A stretch of 64,000 nt of DNA from Polyangiaceae bacterium (GCA_020846005.1 JADLEQ010000042.1:1-64000); one strand, 5' to 3'; counted from the first letter of the stretch, positions 1 to 8,585 are shown. Translations and numbers: made by a program. The notes: generated by a model from the letters alone, not told the origin.

Positions 1-480
1 AGCGGCGCCGGCGGTACGAGCGGCGCGTCGGGCGCGAGCGGCGCCGGCGGTACGAGCGGCGCGTCGGGCGCGAGCGGCGCCGGCGGTACGAGCGGCGCGT
101 CGGGCGCGAGCGGCGCCGGCGGCACGAGCGGCGCCGGCGGCACGAGCGGCGCCGGCGGCACGAGCGGCGCTGGCGGCACGAGCGGTGCGGCGGGCGCGAG
201 CGGCGCCGGCGGCACGAGCGGCGCCGGCGGCACGAGCGGCGCCGGCGGTACGAGCGGCGCCGGCGGTACGAGCGGCGCGGCCGGCGCGAGCGGCGCCGGG
301 GGCACGAGCGGCGCCGGCGGTACGAGCGGCGCCGGCGGTACGAGCGGCGCGGCCGGCGCGAGCGGCGCGTCCGGCTCGGGCGGCAGCGCTGGCTCGGGCG
401 GCAGCGCTGGTGCGTCCGGCAGCGCGGGCTCCGGCGGCAGCGCGGGCTCCAGCGGCGCGGGCGGCTCCGACGCGAGCGCG
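1..480. repeat. Tandem 18/36-bp GC-rich coding repeat
   Basis: About 480 bp of tandem, slightly degenerate 18-bp units (agcggcgccggcggtacg and variants) encode SGAGGT. Near the window start they alternate with an SGASGA unit to form a 36-bp period. All units are multiples of 3, so copy-number change would preserve the frame. The array probably extends beyond the left edge. Confidence 0.9.
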
Positions 481-546
481 GGCGGCACCTCCGGTGACGC
501 GGGCGATGACGCCGGCGACGCCGCCGACGGCGACGCAGACGCCTGA
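1..546 (+). CDS. C-terminal part of a Gly/Ala/Ser/Thr-repeat protein (5' end outside window)
   Basis: The first reading frame is open from base 1 to a TGA at 544-546, giving 181 residues with no start, so this is the 3' end of a gene that begins upstream. The visible part is almost wholly low complexity: repeated SGAGGT and SGASGA units, then SGSGGSAG units, ending in an acidic Asp/Ala tail (DAGDAADGDADA). No folded domain is visible. Myxobacterial lipoproteins often carry such flexible linkers between the lipidated cysteine and a folded domain; here the linker-like segment is C-terminal. Function unknown. The frame is supported by clean codon periodicity with G or C at nearly every third position. 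Confidence 0.75.
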   Translation, partial: SGAGGTSGASGASGAGGTSGASGASGAGGTSGASGASGAGGTSGAGGTSGAGGTSGAGGTSGAAGASGAGGTSGAGGTSGAGGTSGAGGTSGAAGASGAGGTSGAGGTSGAGGTSGAAGASGASGSGGSAGSGGSAGASGSAGSGGSAGSSGAGGSDASAGGTSGDAGDDAGDAADGDADA

Positions 547-676
547 GCCGGCCGCCGAGGCGAGCCGCGCACCCGATGAGCCGCCCGCCCCGTGGGCCGC
601 GGCCGCGGTGAGCCGGCGCTCGGCGCCCTCGCGCCCTCGAGGCGCTGCGGGCGGCCCGCGTCGCGCGAGCCGCCCG

Positions 677-700
677 CGTGCCGGCGTCTCCGCCGGCGCG
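677..700 (-). terminator. GC-rich hairpin after the beta-propeller gene
   Basis: GCCGGCG (680-686), a TCTC loop and CGCCGGC (691-697) form a perfect 7-bp stem, extended outward by a wobble pair and two more pairs to about 10 bp. It lies directly beyond the stop codon of the minus-strand lipoprotein gene and between convergent genes. There is no T tract, so the terminator role is inferred from position. Confidence 0.45.
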
Positions 701-701
701 C

Positions 702-3700
702 TCAGTCGGTGAGCTTCACGGCCTCGACGCCGTCGTAACCCATCGAGACCAGGGCGGTGTCGCCCGCGACGGTTACCTGCTGGGGGTATCCGGCGATGGG
801 CACCCGGCGCACGACGTACGGCGACGTGTTCTGCTTCGCGTCGACGACGACCAGCTCGTTGCGCCAGCCCGTCGACAGCAGCGCCCGGTGGCCGGAAGCG
901 ACCAGGTGCCGGGTGTAGCCGCAGTCGCTGGCCTCGAGCTCGAGCACCGACTTCACGAGCCCGCCCGATCCGAAGCCGCTCAGGACGAGGAGCGGGAGCT
1001 TGCGCTCGGTCGAGCCCCACCCGTAGCCGCCGCAATCCCAGCAGTCCCCCGGGTAGCCCCAGCCCCAGCCGTAGTCACTCTCGAGAGAGACGAACACGCG
1101 CCCGTCGCCGGCCGCCGCGCCGGAGATCCTCGTGCCCTCCGGCAGGGCAGCCGAACCCTCGAGCCACGCTCCCGAGCCGCCGATCTTTGCGAGCTTCAGA
1201 GAGTGCGTGATGGTGAGGCACGTGCCGAGCGGCTGGACGTTCGGGTCGTAGTCGCTCTTCTCGTACCAGTACGGATCGTTCGGCTCCCACTGGGTGTTCC
1301 CGTAGCCGTGCGCCTCGTAACAGGCGTTGCTCGTCACGTCGCGCTCGACGCCGTGGTGGTAGTCGACGAGCACCGCGCGCTGCGTCGGCGCGTCCCACGC
1401 CAGGAGCGAGCCCGGCACGTTGACCGAGGGCAGGCGCACGGGCGCCGCGGGCTTCGACAGGTCGACGCGGTCGAGGAAGAACCGCACCCGGCCCGTCTCG
1501 CCCTCGACCGGCTCATAGTGGCTGGAGAGCAGCACGCCCCCGCTCACGTGGAGCGCGGTGAACGCCTCTCCCGCCGCCGCCTCGGCGACCCGCGTGACCA
1601 CCGGTCGGGCGGGCGCAGAGAGGTCGACCACGTCGATCCAGGCCTCTCGGGTGGCGGGCTGGCCGTCGTCCCCGTAGGTCGTCTTGGAGCCCCGGAAGGC
1701 GAGCGCGTCGCCGAGCTGGACCACGCCCTGCCCGCCGTCCACGAGCCCCCACCCGCCGTACCCATACCCGTACCAGCCGTACGACGTGCTCGCCGTGAAG
1801 CCGAGCGAGGTGTTCGACACCAGCTTCGGTGCCGCGGGGTCGCTCACGTCGATCACGGCGACGGCCGTCTCCGTGCGGTATTCATAGCCGTAGCCGCCCG
1901 TGTAGTCGTAGATGTAGTCGTCGTAGACCACGTAGGCGTGGGTGCCACTGCCGAACACCCGCGCCGAGTAGAAGCCGCCGCCGTAGCACGCGCCCTCGCC
2001 GTCCCGCAGCACGCTCTCGAGGTCGATGCTCCCGAGCGCCTGCGGCGAGCTCGCCTCACCCGTGCGGACGACGTCGAGCGTGGCAGTCTCGGACCACCAG
2101 TCGCTGCCGAGGCGCAGCGCGACATCCCCAGCAGCGGCGGTCGCCTGGACGTTCACCGCGAGCGCGATAGAGGTGACCTTCTTCGGCTGGTCGAGGTCGT
2201 CGATGTCGAAGGTGCGGACGGCGTCGTCCGACACCGCGAGGAGACGGGTCTGGTGGAGCAGCGCGCGCCTCGCCTCGCCCTTCGACGGCGCGACGCCCCG
2301 ACGGACGAGATCGTCGCCCGCGAAGCTGATGAGCTGGATGCCGCTCTCGTAGCTGCTGCAACCGTAGCCGTCGCTCGAGTACGAGTAGCCGCTGAACGGG
2401 ACCAGGATGAGCCCGGTGTCGTCGAGGACGCGGAACGCCTTGTGGATGCGGTCTTGATCCTCCCCCACGCTCGCCCAGTCGCCGCCGAAGCTGACCCGAT
2501 CGAGCATCGTCGGCGCGGCGAGGTTCGAGACATCGAAGATCGAGACGTGGAGCCCGCCCTCCGCGTTGCCCTGATCGAACCCGAGGCCGAACAGGCGATC
2601 GCCGCGCGGCTCCATGTGATACAGCCAGCCGGGCATCTCGAGCTCACCCACCTGCTTCGGTTGAGCCGGGTCGGAGAGGTCGATCGTGAAGAGCGGATCC
2701 GTACGCTCGAAGGTGATGGCGTAGCCGCGCGGCCCATCGAAGCGGACGCTCTGGAGCTGCTCGGGGCGCGGGAGCACGAGTTGGGCGCTGCCGAGCGGCG
2801 TAACCTCGGTCGCCGACGTCACGGTGAACGTCTGGACGGTCGGCGCCTGATCGAGGCGCCAGGTGGAGGGCTGGCTGATCACGCGCAGCACGCCGCCGTG
2901 CTCGTCCATTTGCCACCGGCTGGAGATCTCGCCCGCCGCCTGGACGGTCGCGCCGGGGCGAAGATCGCCGGCCGGGTCGGAGATGTCGATGACCTGGATC
3001 GTGCTCGAGGCGGAGCCGTCTGCCCCGTACTCCGGGCCGGCGACGTACATGCGCTCGGGCGTCACGGTGACGCTCCGCCGGCTCCACCCCCACTGGTCGT
3101 TCGTGTCGTTGAAGGCGAGCTGATCGACTCGGCTCATCGCCGCCGGGTCGCGCACGTCGAGCGACGCCACGACGGTGCGCGCCGAGCTGTCGCAGTCCCA
3201 GCAGGAGCCGTTCTCGTAGGCGACCACGTAGAGCACGTCGCCGACGATCCGCGAGTCGCTGACCTCGCCCGGCATCCGGAACTCGCCCCGGACCGTTGGC
3301 TTGGCCGGGTCGCGCGCGTCGATCGCCACGACCTGGCTCGTCGACCTCCACACGCCGTCCGCCGAGTAGCTGCCCCAGTCGCTGTAGAGCGCGAGGACGA
3401 CGCCGTCGCGCACGTACATCTCGAACGGCGTCGCCGACAGCTTGAGGCGACCGAGCAGCTTCAGGCGGTCGCGCTGCGAGACGTCGATCACGCTGAGGCC
3501 GCCGTACCGCGAGAGCGCGTAGAGCCGATCGCCGTCGAGCTGCACGATGTCCGCCTCGGCGATCGCGCGCTCCGCGCCGCCGCCTTCGTCTGCGCCCCCA
3601 CCAGCCGAGCCCCCGGCGCCGGACGCGCCCCCGGTCCCGCTCGCGGGGCCGCCGCCGTTGAAGTCGCCGCTCGAGCTCGCGTTCGGGTCGTCCGAGACGA

Positions 3701-3821
3701 AGTCGCCGCCTGGGCCCTCGGGGCCGCGGGAGGCCTCCCCGTTCGACGAGCAGGCCGCGGCGAGCGCCGCGAGGAAGGCGGTGGCAAGCAGGGGGCGGAA
3801 GGGACGAAGAGTCGTGGTCAT
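702..3821 (-). CDS. Secreted beta-propeller domain lipoprotein
   Basis: This encodes a 1,039-residue lipoprotein. The N-terminus has a hydrophobic signal ending in a lipobox (FLAALAAAC), then a Ser/Gly/Ala linker of about 60 residues. The body has many repeated propeller-type strands (DIVQLDGDRLYALSR, LSVIDVS, VAIDARDPAKP, IQVIDISDP, VAVIDVSDPAAPKLV) and fits the bacterial secreted beta-propeller family (Pfam Beta_propel, PF09826). That family is thought to mediate surface binding; no enzymatic residues are evident. The C-terminal half is rich in Tyr, Gly and Trp with several Cys. The ATG at 3821 is the start because the signal peptide begins there. The much longer open frame upstream only runs antisense-style through the histidine kinase gene. 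A sigma-54-like promoter lies just upstream. Confidence 0.88.
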   Translation of the reverse strand: MTTTLRPFRPLLATAFLAALAAACSSNGEASRGPEGPGGDFVSDDPNASSSGDFNGGGPASGTGGASGAGGSAGGGADEGGGAERAIAEADIVQLDGDRLYALSRYGGLSVIDVSQRDRLKLLGRLKLSATPFEMYVRDGVVLALYSDWGSYSADGVWRSTSQVVAIDARDPAKPTVRGEFRMPGEVSDSRIVGDVLYVVAYENGSCWDCDSSARTVVASLDVRDPAAMSRVDQLAFNDTNDQWGWSRRSVTVTPERMYVAGPEYGADGSASSTIQVIDISDPAGDLRPGATVQAAGEISSRWQMDEHGGVLRVISQPSTWRLDQAPTVQTFTVTSATEVTPLGSAQLVLPRPEQLQSVRFDGPRGYAITFERTDPLFTIDLSDPAQPKQVGELEMPGWLYHMEPRGDRLFGLGFDQGNAEGGLHVSIFDVSNLAAPTMLDRVSFGGDWASVGEDQDRIHKAFRVLDDTGLILVPFSGYSYSSDGYGCSSYESGIQLISFAGDDLVRRGVAPSKGEARRALLHQTRLLAVSDDAVRTFDIDDLDQPKKVTSIALAVNVQATAAAGDVALRLGSDWWSETATLDVVRTGEASSPQALGSIDLESVLRDGEGACYGGGFYSARVFGSGTHAYVVYDDYIYDYTGGYGYEYRTETAVAVIDVSDPAAPKLVSNTSLGFTASTSYGWYGYGYGGWGLVDGGQGVVQLGDALAFRGSKTTYGDDGQPATREAWIDVVDLSAPARPVVTRVAEAAAGEAFTALHVSGGVLLSSHYEPVEGETGRVRFFLDRVDLSKPAAPVRLPSVNVPGSLLAWDAPTQRAVLVDYHHGVERDVTSNACYEAHGYGNTQWEPNDPYWYEKSDYDPNVQPLGTCLTITHSLKLAKIGGSGAWLEGSAALPEGTRISGAAAGDGRVFVSLESDYGWGWGYPGDCWDCGGYGWGSTERKLPLLVLSGFGSGGLVKSVLELEASDCGYTRHLVASGHRALLSTGWRNELVVVDAKQNTSPYVVRRVPIAGYPQQVTVAGDTALVSMGYDGVEAVKLTD

Positions 3822-3846
3822 GGCGTGCTCCAGTGCCCCCGCCCAG

Positions 3847-3862
3847 AGCACGAAGCGTGCCA
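3847..3862 (-). promoter_or_regulatory. Sigma-54 (RpoN)-type promoter candidate for the beta-propeller lipoprotein
   Basis: Read on the minus strand the sequence is TGGCACGCTTCGTGCT. It matches the -24/-12 consensus TGGCACG-N4-TTGCW at every defined base except one (G for T at -15). GG (3861-3860) and GC (3849-3848) are separated by exactly 10 nt, as required. Predicted initiation is near 3836, about 15 nt before the ATG at 3821. No activator site was identified. Confidence 0.5.
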
Positions 3863-4048
3863 GTTCGGCGTGCAACGCCGTCCCAGCATGTGCCGCAAAT
3901 CCATCCCGGATCACGCGGTTCGGTGGGCGGGCGTGTGCCGCCACCGTCCCGTCTGGCACAGTTGCGCGTGTGGTGGCACAAGTCCTCGACTCGGGCCGCG
4001 CAGCCGTAGCGCGGGGACGGCTGCGGCGCGCAGTCGCGGCTCGAAGCG

Positions 4049-5344
4049 TCAGGTGGAGGCCGGCAGCTCCAGCCCGACACGCGCCCCGACGGGCGATGCC
4101 TCCTCGATCCACGCGCGGCCGCCGTGCGCCCTCGCGATGCGCTGGACCAGCGCGAGCCCGAGCCCGAGCCCGTCCCGTCGCTCCGCGGCAGGGCCGTCTC
4201 CACGACGGAAGGACTCGAAGGCCCGTTCCCGCGCGCCCTCGGGGAAGCCCGGCCCTGCGTCCTCCACGACGAACACGACCGCGCCCGCGCGCGTGCCGAC
4301 CTCCAACCCGCGCGCGCCGCCGCCGTGGTCCCGAGCGTTGTCGAGCAGGTTGGCGAGGGCGCGGTGGACCAGGGTCGGATCGAGGCGCGCGCGGCTCGGC
4401 GCGCCGGCGTCGCGGAGCAGGGTGGCGTCGAGCCCCGCGCGCTCGAGCGCCTCGCGCGCCAGATCGAGCGGCGCGACCTCCCGCCGGTCGAGCGCGGCGA
4501 AGTCGAGCCGGCTCGACGCGAGGAGCTTGGACACCAGAGCGTCGATCTCCGCGATCTCGAGCTCGATCGCCTCCAGGTTGTGCGCCGCGCGGGACGGCTC
4601 GCGCGCGAGCTCGGTGAGTACCCGCATGCGCGCCAGCGGCGATCGGAGCTCGTGCGAGACGGCCGCCAGCAGCTCCCGCTGATCGTCGAGCTGGCGCGCG
4701 ATGCGCTCGGCCATCACGTTCACCGTCGCCGCGAGCTCCCCGACCTCGGCCGGCTGGCGCGGATCGACCCGGGCCCTCGCGCCGAGCTCGCCCTCGCCGA
4801 TCCGCCGCGTCACGTCGGAGAGGGCGGTGAGGGGGCGCGCGATCCGGCGCGCGACGAGCCAGGAAGCCGCCCACAGCACCAGCCCCGCCACGCCGAGCGA
4901 CGCGAAGGGGAGCGCGAGGTGCCGGCCGCGCTCCGGCGGCGGGCACGCGTGCACGCGCCCCACGACGACGCCCCCGCGGTGCACCGTCGTCGAGTAGCGG
5001 CGCCTGCCGCACGGCTCCCCCACCTCGTGCAGCGCGCGACCGCGGGCGTCCTCCAGGCGCACGCCGACGCCCAGGTCGCGCGCGATCGCGCCGGCGAGCT
5101 CGTCGCGGGCGGCAGCGTCGTCCCACACTCGCGCGAACCGGCCGTCGACGAAGGCCTCGCTCCGCGCGACCACCTCGCGCCACCGCGGGCTCCCGGGGCT
5201 CAGCAGGAAGTGCACGGCGCTGGAGAGGGCGATCGCCGCGACGATCGTGACGCCGAACCAGGCGAACAGCCGGCGCCGTAGCGGACGTCGCCTGCGCACG
5301 CCGGGTGGCGTCGGTGCCCCGGCCTCCGCGCGCGGCGCGGTCAC
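4049..5344 (-). CDS. CpxA/BaeS-type sensor histidine kinase
   Basis: This encodes a 431-residue membrane histidine kinase. The order is: TM1 (near residues 22-45), a periplasmic sensor of about 110 residues, TM2 and a HAMP domain (ARRIARPL), HisKA with the phospho-acceptor His231 in AAVSHELRSP, then HATPase_c with the N box (LANLLDNARDHGG), a G1 box (VEDAGPGFPEG) and a G2 box (DGLGLGLALVQRIARAHGG). It phosphorylates the OmpR-type regulator encoded just upstream. The start is the GTG at 5344, which overlaps the regulator's TGA in a 4-bp GTGA junction and implies translational coupling. A nearby Spy/CpxP-like gene suggests the signal is envelope or metal stress; the ligand is unknown. Confidence 0.9.
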   Translation of the reverse strand: MTAPRAEAGAPTPPGVRRRRPLRRRLFAWFGVTIVAAIALSSAVHFLLSPGSPRWREVVARSEAFVDGRFARVWDDAAARDELAGAIARDLGVGVRLEDARGRALHEVGEPCGRRRYSTTVHRGGVVVGRVHACPPPERGRHLALPFASLGVAGLVLWAASWLVARRIARPLTALSDVTRRIGEGELGARARVDPRQPAEVGELAATVNVMAERIARQLDDQRELLAAVSHELRSPLARMRVLTELAREPSRAAHNLEAIELEIAEIDALVSKLLASSRLDFAALDRREVAPLDLAREALERAGLDATLLRDAGAPSRARLDPTLVHRALANLLDNARDHGGGARGLEVGTRAGAVVFVVEDAGPGFPEGARERAFESFRRGDGPAAERRDGLGLGLALVQRIARAHGGRAWIEEASPVGARVGLELPAST

Positions 5345-6018
5345 TCGTCGCCCCGCGAGAAGACGTAGCCGATCCCACGCACCGTCTTGATGCGTCGCGG
5401 AGCGCGCGGGTCGTCGCCCAGCTTCCGCCGGAGGTGCGAGACGTGGACGTCGACGGCGCGGTCGTTCACCGTCACGTCGTCCCGCCCGGCCTCGGCGAGG
5501 AGCGTCGCGCGCGGGACCACACGGCCGGCGCGGCGGACCAGCGTGAGGAGCAGATCCAGCTCGAGGCCCGTGAGGTCCAGGCGCCGGGAGTCGACCCACG
5601 CCTCACGCGCCGCCGGGTCCACGACCACCCCGTTCGCCGTCACCCGTCCGTCCGGCTCGTGCCGGCCGCGACGCAACACCGCGCGCAGGCGCGCGAGCAG
5701 CTCACGGGGGGCGAACGGCTTCGGCAGGTAGTCGTCGGCGCCGAGCTCCAGCCCGACGACCCGATCGGTCTCGTCGCCCTTCGCGGTGAGCATGAGGACG
5801 GGCACCGTGCTCTTGCGCCGGATCCGCTCGAGGACCTCGAGGCCGCTCATGCCCGGCATCATCACGTCGAGGAGCACCGCGTCGAAGGGCGCGGCGTCCA
5901 GCGCCGCGAGCCCCGTCGCACCGTCCGCTGCGCGCTCGGTGGTCACGCCGTTCTGCCCGAGGTAGTCGGTGAGCAGCGCGTGGAGCCGCGTGTCGTCGTC
6001 GATGAGCAGCACGCGCAT
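5341..6018 (-). CDS. OmpR/CpxR-family response regulator
   Basis: This encodes a 225-residue response regulator. The receiver domain has acidic residues Asp7-Asp9, phospho-acceptor Asp51 (LLDVMMPG), Thr78 and Lys100 (LPKPF). A winged-helix Trans_reg_C domain follows, with the family's typical ending (VHVSHLRRKLGDD, IKTVRGIGYVF). The start at 6018 gives the canonical MRVLLIDDD N-terminus; an ATG at 6042 and a GTG at 6054 are in frame but would add a non-conserved extension. It is the partner of the kinase it overlaps and likely controls the small envelope genes on the same strand just upstream, by analogy with CpxR and cpxP. Confidence 0.92.
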   Translation of the reverse strand: MRVLLIDDDTRLHALLTDYLGQNGVTTERAADGATGLAALDAAPFDAVLLDVMMPGMSGLEVLERIRRKSTVPVLMLTAKGDETDRVVGLELGADDYLPKPFAPRELLARLRAVLRRGRHEPDGRVTANGVVVDPAAREAWVDSRRLDLTGLELDLLLTLVRRAGRVVPRATLLAEAGRDDVTVNDRAVDVHVSHLRRKLGDDPRAPRRIKTVRGIGYVFSRGDE

Positions 6019-6140
6019 GGGGTCGCCAGGGCCTCGACGCATCGCCGTTAGCACCGCCGCGCGGGCGGTTCACTCGCCGCCCGGTCGGAGCGGCCGAGGG
6101 CGGCGGCGCACGGGCGCGTCGCCGCCCTCGGCCGAGGGCG

Positions 6141-6386
6141 TCACGGCGCGTCCGTCCCCGGGCCGTGCCCGCGCGGGCCGTGCAGGTGGGCGCGCTCGCC
6201 CGCGCCGTCCCCGCGCGCGCGCTCCGCCGCCCGCACGCACACGTCCGCCACGCGGTCTTCGAACGCCGCCCTGCGGTGGGCGTGGCGCTCGTGGGCACAC
6301 GCGCCGAGCCGCGCGAAGCCGGCGCCGAAGCCGGCGAGGGCTCCCAGCGCGAGGCCACCGATCAAGAGCTTCCGTTTCGTCGTCAT
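6141..6386 (-). CDS. Small His-rich exported or membrane-anchored protein
   Basis: This is an 81-residue protein with a Lys/Arg-rich N-terminus (MTTKRKLLIGG) and one hydrophobic segment (ALGALAGFGAGF) that serves as a signal or anchor. A polar, His/Arg/Ala-rich tail follows (HERHAHRRAAFEDRVADVC, then HLHGPRGHGPG near the C-terminus). The Shine-Dalgarno AGGAGAAG lies 6 nt before the ATG. It sits between the response regulator and a Spy/CpxP-like gene on the same strand, so it is probably part of that envelope-stress set. The clustered His residues and Cys pair could bind metal. I do not recognise a family. Confidence 0.7.
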   Translation of the reverse strand: MTTKRKLLIGGLALGALAGFGAGFARLGACAHERHAHRRAAFEDRVADVCVRAAERARGDGAGERAHLHGPRGHGPGTDAP

Positions 6387-6444
6387 GGTCTGCTTCTCCT
6401 GGTCCTCATGGGGGGTCTGCGAGCACGGTGTTCACGTGGGATCG

Positions 6445-6933
6445 TCACGTGGGACGTGGGGCGTCGCGGTATGGCCCCCGCCAGCTTCCCGCCCAGCCGA
6501 GCCCTTCGGAGACCAGCGACGCGAGCTCGCGCCGCTGGCGGTCGTCGAGCGCCTCGTGAACCTGTCCGAGCGAGGCGACGAGCTGCTCGCGCAGGCGCGC
6601 CAGGCGCTCGTCGTGGCGGGCGAAGGCGTCGCGGAGCGCCGACTCGTCGAACGCGGCGCCGCTGACCGCGCGGGCCATGTCCTCTCGGGTCCGCCCCGCC
6701 TCGTCGCGCAGGGTCTCCGCCTCCGCCGTCAGGTCGTCGACCGCTCGCCGGATGACCTTCTCCTGGCCCGGCGTGGTGTCGAGCCGCTCGTAGAGCCGGC
6801 GGAGCATCCACGCGGGGCCGCTCCAGCGCCCTCCGCGTCCGTGGTGACCACACCTCCCGCCGTGCCACGCGGGGCGGGCGAGCAACGCCGCCAGGCCCAC
6901 GAGGCAGGCGGAACCGAACAGGAATCCCAGCAT
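6445..6933 (-). CDS. Spy/CpxP/ZraP-like periplasmic stress or heavy-metal sensor protein
   Basis: This 162-residue protein has an N-terminal hydrophobic segment (MLGFLFGSACLVGLAALLA), a short Gly/His-rich stretch (GGRCGHHGRGGRW), then a long amphipathic alpha-helical body. The body contains LDTTPGQEKVIRRAVDDL, in the place of the LTxxQ motif of the Spy/CpxP/ZraP (LTXXQ or heavy-metal-resistance) fold. The Shine-Dalgarno AGGAG lies 6 nt before the ATG at 6933; an in-frame ATG at 6957 lacks one. Such proteins act as periplasmic chaperones or as negative modulators of a CpxA-like kinase, and a CpxAR-like pair lies just downstream. The His-rich patch suggests metal contact. Confidence 0.75.
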   Translation of the reverse strand: MLGFLFGSACLVGLAALLARPAWHGGRCGHHGRGGRWSGPAWMLRRLYERLDTTPGQEKVIRRAVDDLTAEAETLRDEAGRTREDMARAVSGAAFDESALRDAFARHDERLARLREQLVASLGQVHEALDDRQRRELASLVSEGLGWAGSWRGPYRDAPRPT

Positions 6934-7044
6934 CGACTGCTCCTCTCTTCTCGTCATTTCATCTGAGCGCGGCGACCGCCGCTCCTCCCGTTTGGCTCGC
7001 GACCATGAAGGGACCACCCTCGGAACCGTGAAGAAGTGTGAAGC

Positions 7045-7749
7045 GTGCTATGGGCCCGCGTCGTGCCGACCCGGTCCCGGAAGAAGCCGCCGGAGCAAGC
7101 CAAGCTCGAGCGCCGGCAGGACATCCTCGCGGCGGCTCGGGAGGTCTTCTCGCGCCGCGGGTACCACCCGACGACGATCGACGACATCGTCGCGCAGGCG
7201 GGCGTAGCGCGCGGGACGTTCTACCTCTACTACGAGGACAAGCGCGCCGTCTTCAGCGAGCTCGTCGACCGGTTCAGTGCCAAGGTGACGATGGCCATCG
7301 CGCGCATCGCGACCGACGACAACACCCGCACCGTCGGCTCGCAGGTGCGCGACAACATCCGCGCCATCCTCGCCGCGTGCCTCGCCGACCGCGCGATGAC
7401 GAAGCTGCTGCTCACGGACGCCATCGGCGTCGACAGCGCGTTCGACCGCAGGATCACCAGCTTCTACGACGAGGTCGTCCAGCTCCTCACCGAGAGCCTG
7501 CGCGAGGGGCAATCGCTCGGTATCGTCCACGAGGGGGAGCCGAGGGTCCTTGCCTACCTCATGATCGGCTCGCTGAAGGAGATCCTGTACCAGGCGGTGC
7601 TGCTCGGTCTCGGCGAGGAGAGCGCGGACGCGCTCACCCACCAGGTCCATGACTTCTTCGCGCGTGGGAGCCTCGTCGTCGGGGAGGGCGGGGCGGCTCG
7701 CCCCCGCGGCGCCGAGGGCCGGTTGCCGGCGTCGCCGCGCCGGGCGTAG
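7045..7749 (+). CDS. TetR/AcrR-family transcriptional regulator
   Basis: This encodes a 234-residue TetR repressor. The N-terminal helix-turn-helix is clear (RRQDILAAAREVFSRRGYHPTTIDDIVAQAGVARGTFYLYYEDKRAVFSELV, residues about 23-75), followed by an all-helical ligand domain of low conservation. The likely start is the GTG at 7045; a GTG at 7063 is an alternative. The gene is divergent from the Spy-like gene 111 nt away, so it could control either that gene or the lipoprotein gene that starts 11 nt after its stop. The C-terminal 30 residues are Gly/Arg/Ala-rich and probably unstructured. Effector unknown. Confidence 0.88.
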   Translation: MLWARVVPTRSRKKPPEQAKLERRQDILAAAREVFSRRGYHPTTIDDIVAQAGVARGTFYLYYEDKRAVFSELVDRFSAKVTMAIARIATDDNTRTVGSQVRDNIRAILAACLADRAMTKLLLTDAIGVDSAFDRRITSFYDEVVQLLTESLREGQSLGIVHEGEPRVLAYLMIGSLKEILYQAVLLGLGEESADALTHQVHDFFARGSLVVGEGGAARPRGAEGRLPASPRRA

Positions 7750-7760
7750 GATCCCCGCCC

Positions 7761-8585
7761 ATGAGACCGAGCTGGCGATGGTGGATCCTCCTCGCGCCGG
7801 GGCTCGTCGCGCCCCCGGGCTGCGGCGGCGCCTCGAGCGACGGCGGGGGCGGCGGCTACACGCTTGAGACGCTCTGCGACTCGCTGCCTGAGACGCTCTG
7901 CGCCCTCCGCCGCGGGTGCTGCGAAGCGACGCACGGGTACGACGAGGCGGGCTGCGTGGCGCGTGAACGGACGGAGTGCGAAGGGACGGTGGCGAAGGCG
8001 CAGGCCGGCGACTACACGTTCGACGCTTCGAAGATCGATCCGTGCCTCGCGGCGCTCGGCCCCTACGTGGCGAAGTGCCGCCCGAGCCTCGCCGAGGCCC
8101 TCGCGGTGATTCCCCAGAGCCGCGTGTGCCAGTTCATCTTCGTCGGGACTCGCGACGAGGGCGAGGGCTGCGTGCAGAACGAAGACTGCGCCCCGGCCGT
8201 CGGCGACGACGCGAGCACGTACTGCGATGAGGACACCCGCCGCTGCACCACGTTCCGCGTGCTGCGCGAGGGCGACGCCTGCTCGCTCGCGGCCGGCGCG
8301 AGCGGCCTCTGCGCCGCGGGGCTCTACTGCGATCTCGCGGCCGGCGCAGCGGGAGGGACGTGCGAGCGGGCGCTGGCGATCGGCGCCGCCTGCAGTGGCC
8401 CGGCGTCGCTGCAGTGCGGCCTCGGGCAGTACTGCGCGAGCGGCGTCTGCGCGGCGGCGAAGCCCGCGGGCGGTGACTGCTCCCAGCCCCCCGAGGCCCT
8501 CGCCTGTGCGTCGATCGAGTGCACCGCCGGCCAGTGCGCCGAGCGCGATCCGGTGGTCGATCCCGACGAATGCCACGGGGACTGA
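7761..8585 (+). CDS. Cys-rich secreted lipoprotein
   Basis: This is a 274-residue lipoprotein with a short signal and candidate lipobox (LVAPPGC), then a Gly-rich linker and more than 25 cysteines. Spacings such as CDSLPETLCALRRGCCEA and LCAAGLYC / QCGLGQYCASGVC recur. The C-terminal half repeats a module of about 35 residues of the kind seen in myxobacterial Dickkopf-like Cys-rich lipoproteins; its domain boundaries are inferred. It probably forms many disulfides outside the cytoplasm. The gene begins 11 nt after the TetR gene and may be cotranscribed with it. No enzymatic motif is seen and the function is unknown. Confidence 0.8.
   Translation: MRPSWRWWILLAPGLVAPPGCGGASSDGGGGGYTLETLCDSLPETLCALRRGCCEATHGYDEAGCVARERTECEGTVAKAQAGDYTFDASKIDPCLAALGPYVAKCRPSLAEALAVIPQSRVCQFIFVGTRDEGEGCVQNEDCAPAVGDDASTYCDEDTRRCTTFRVLREGDACSLAAGASGLCAAGLYCDLAAGAAGGTCERALAIGAACSGPASLQCGLGQYCASGVCAAAKPAGGDCSQPPEALACASIECTAGQCAERDPVVDPDECHGD

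Noticed and set aside
3954-3972. TGGCACAGTTGC as another sigma-54 promoter
   Set aside because: GG and GC are 7 nt apart instead of 10, and it faces away from any gene start.
3822-5378. A 1,558-residue reading of the beta-propeller gene extending back through the histidine kinase
   Set aside because: The extra 519 residues are Arg/Ala-rich, lie in another frame of the kinase gene on the same strand, and precede an internal signal peptide. The ATG at 3821 is the real start.
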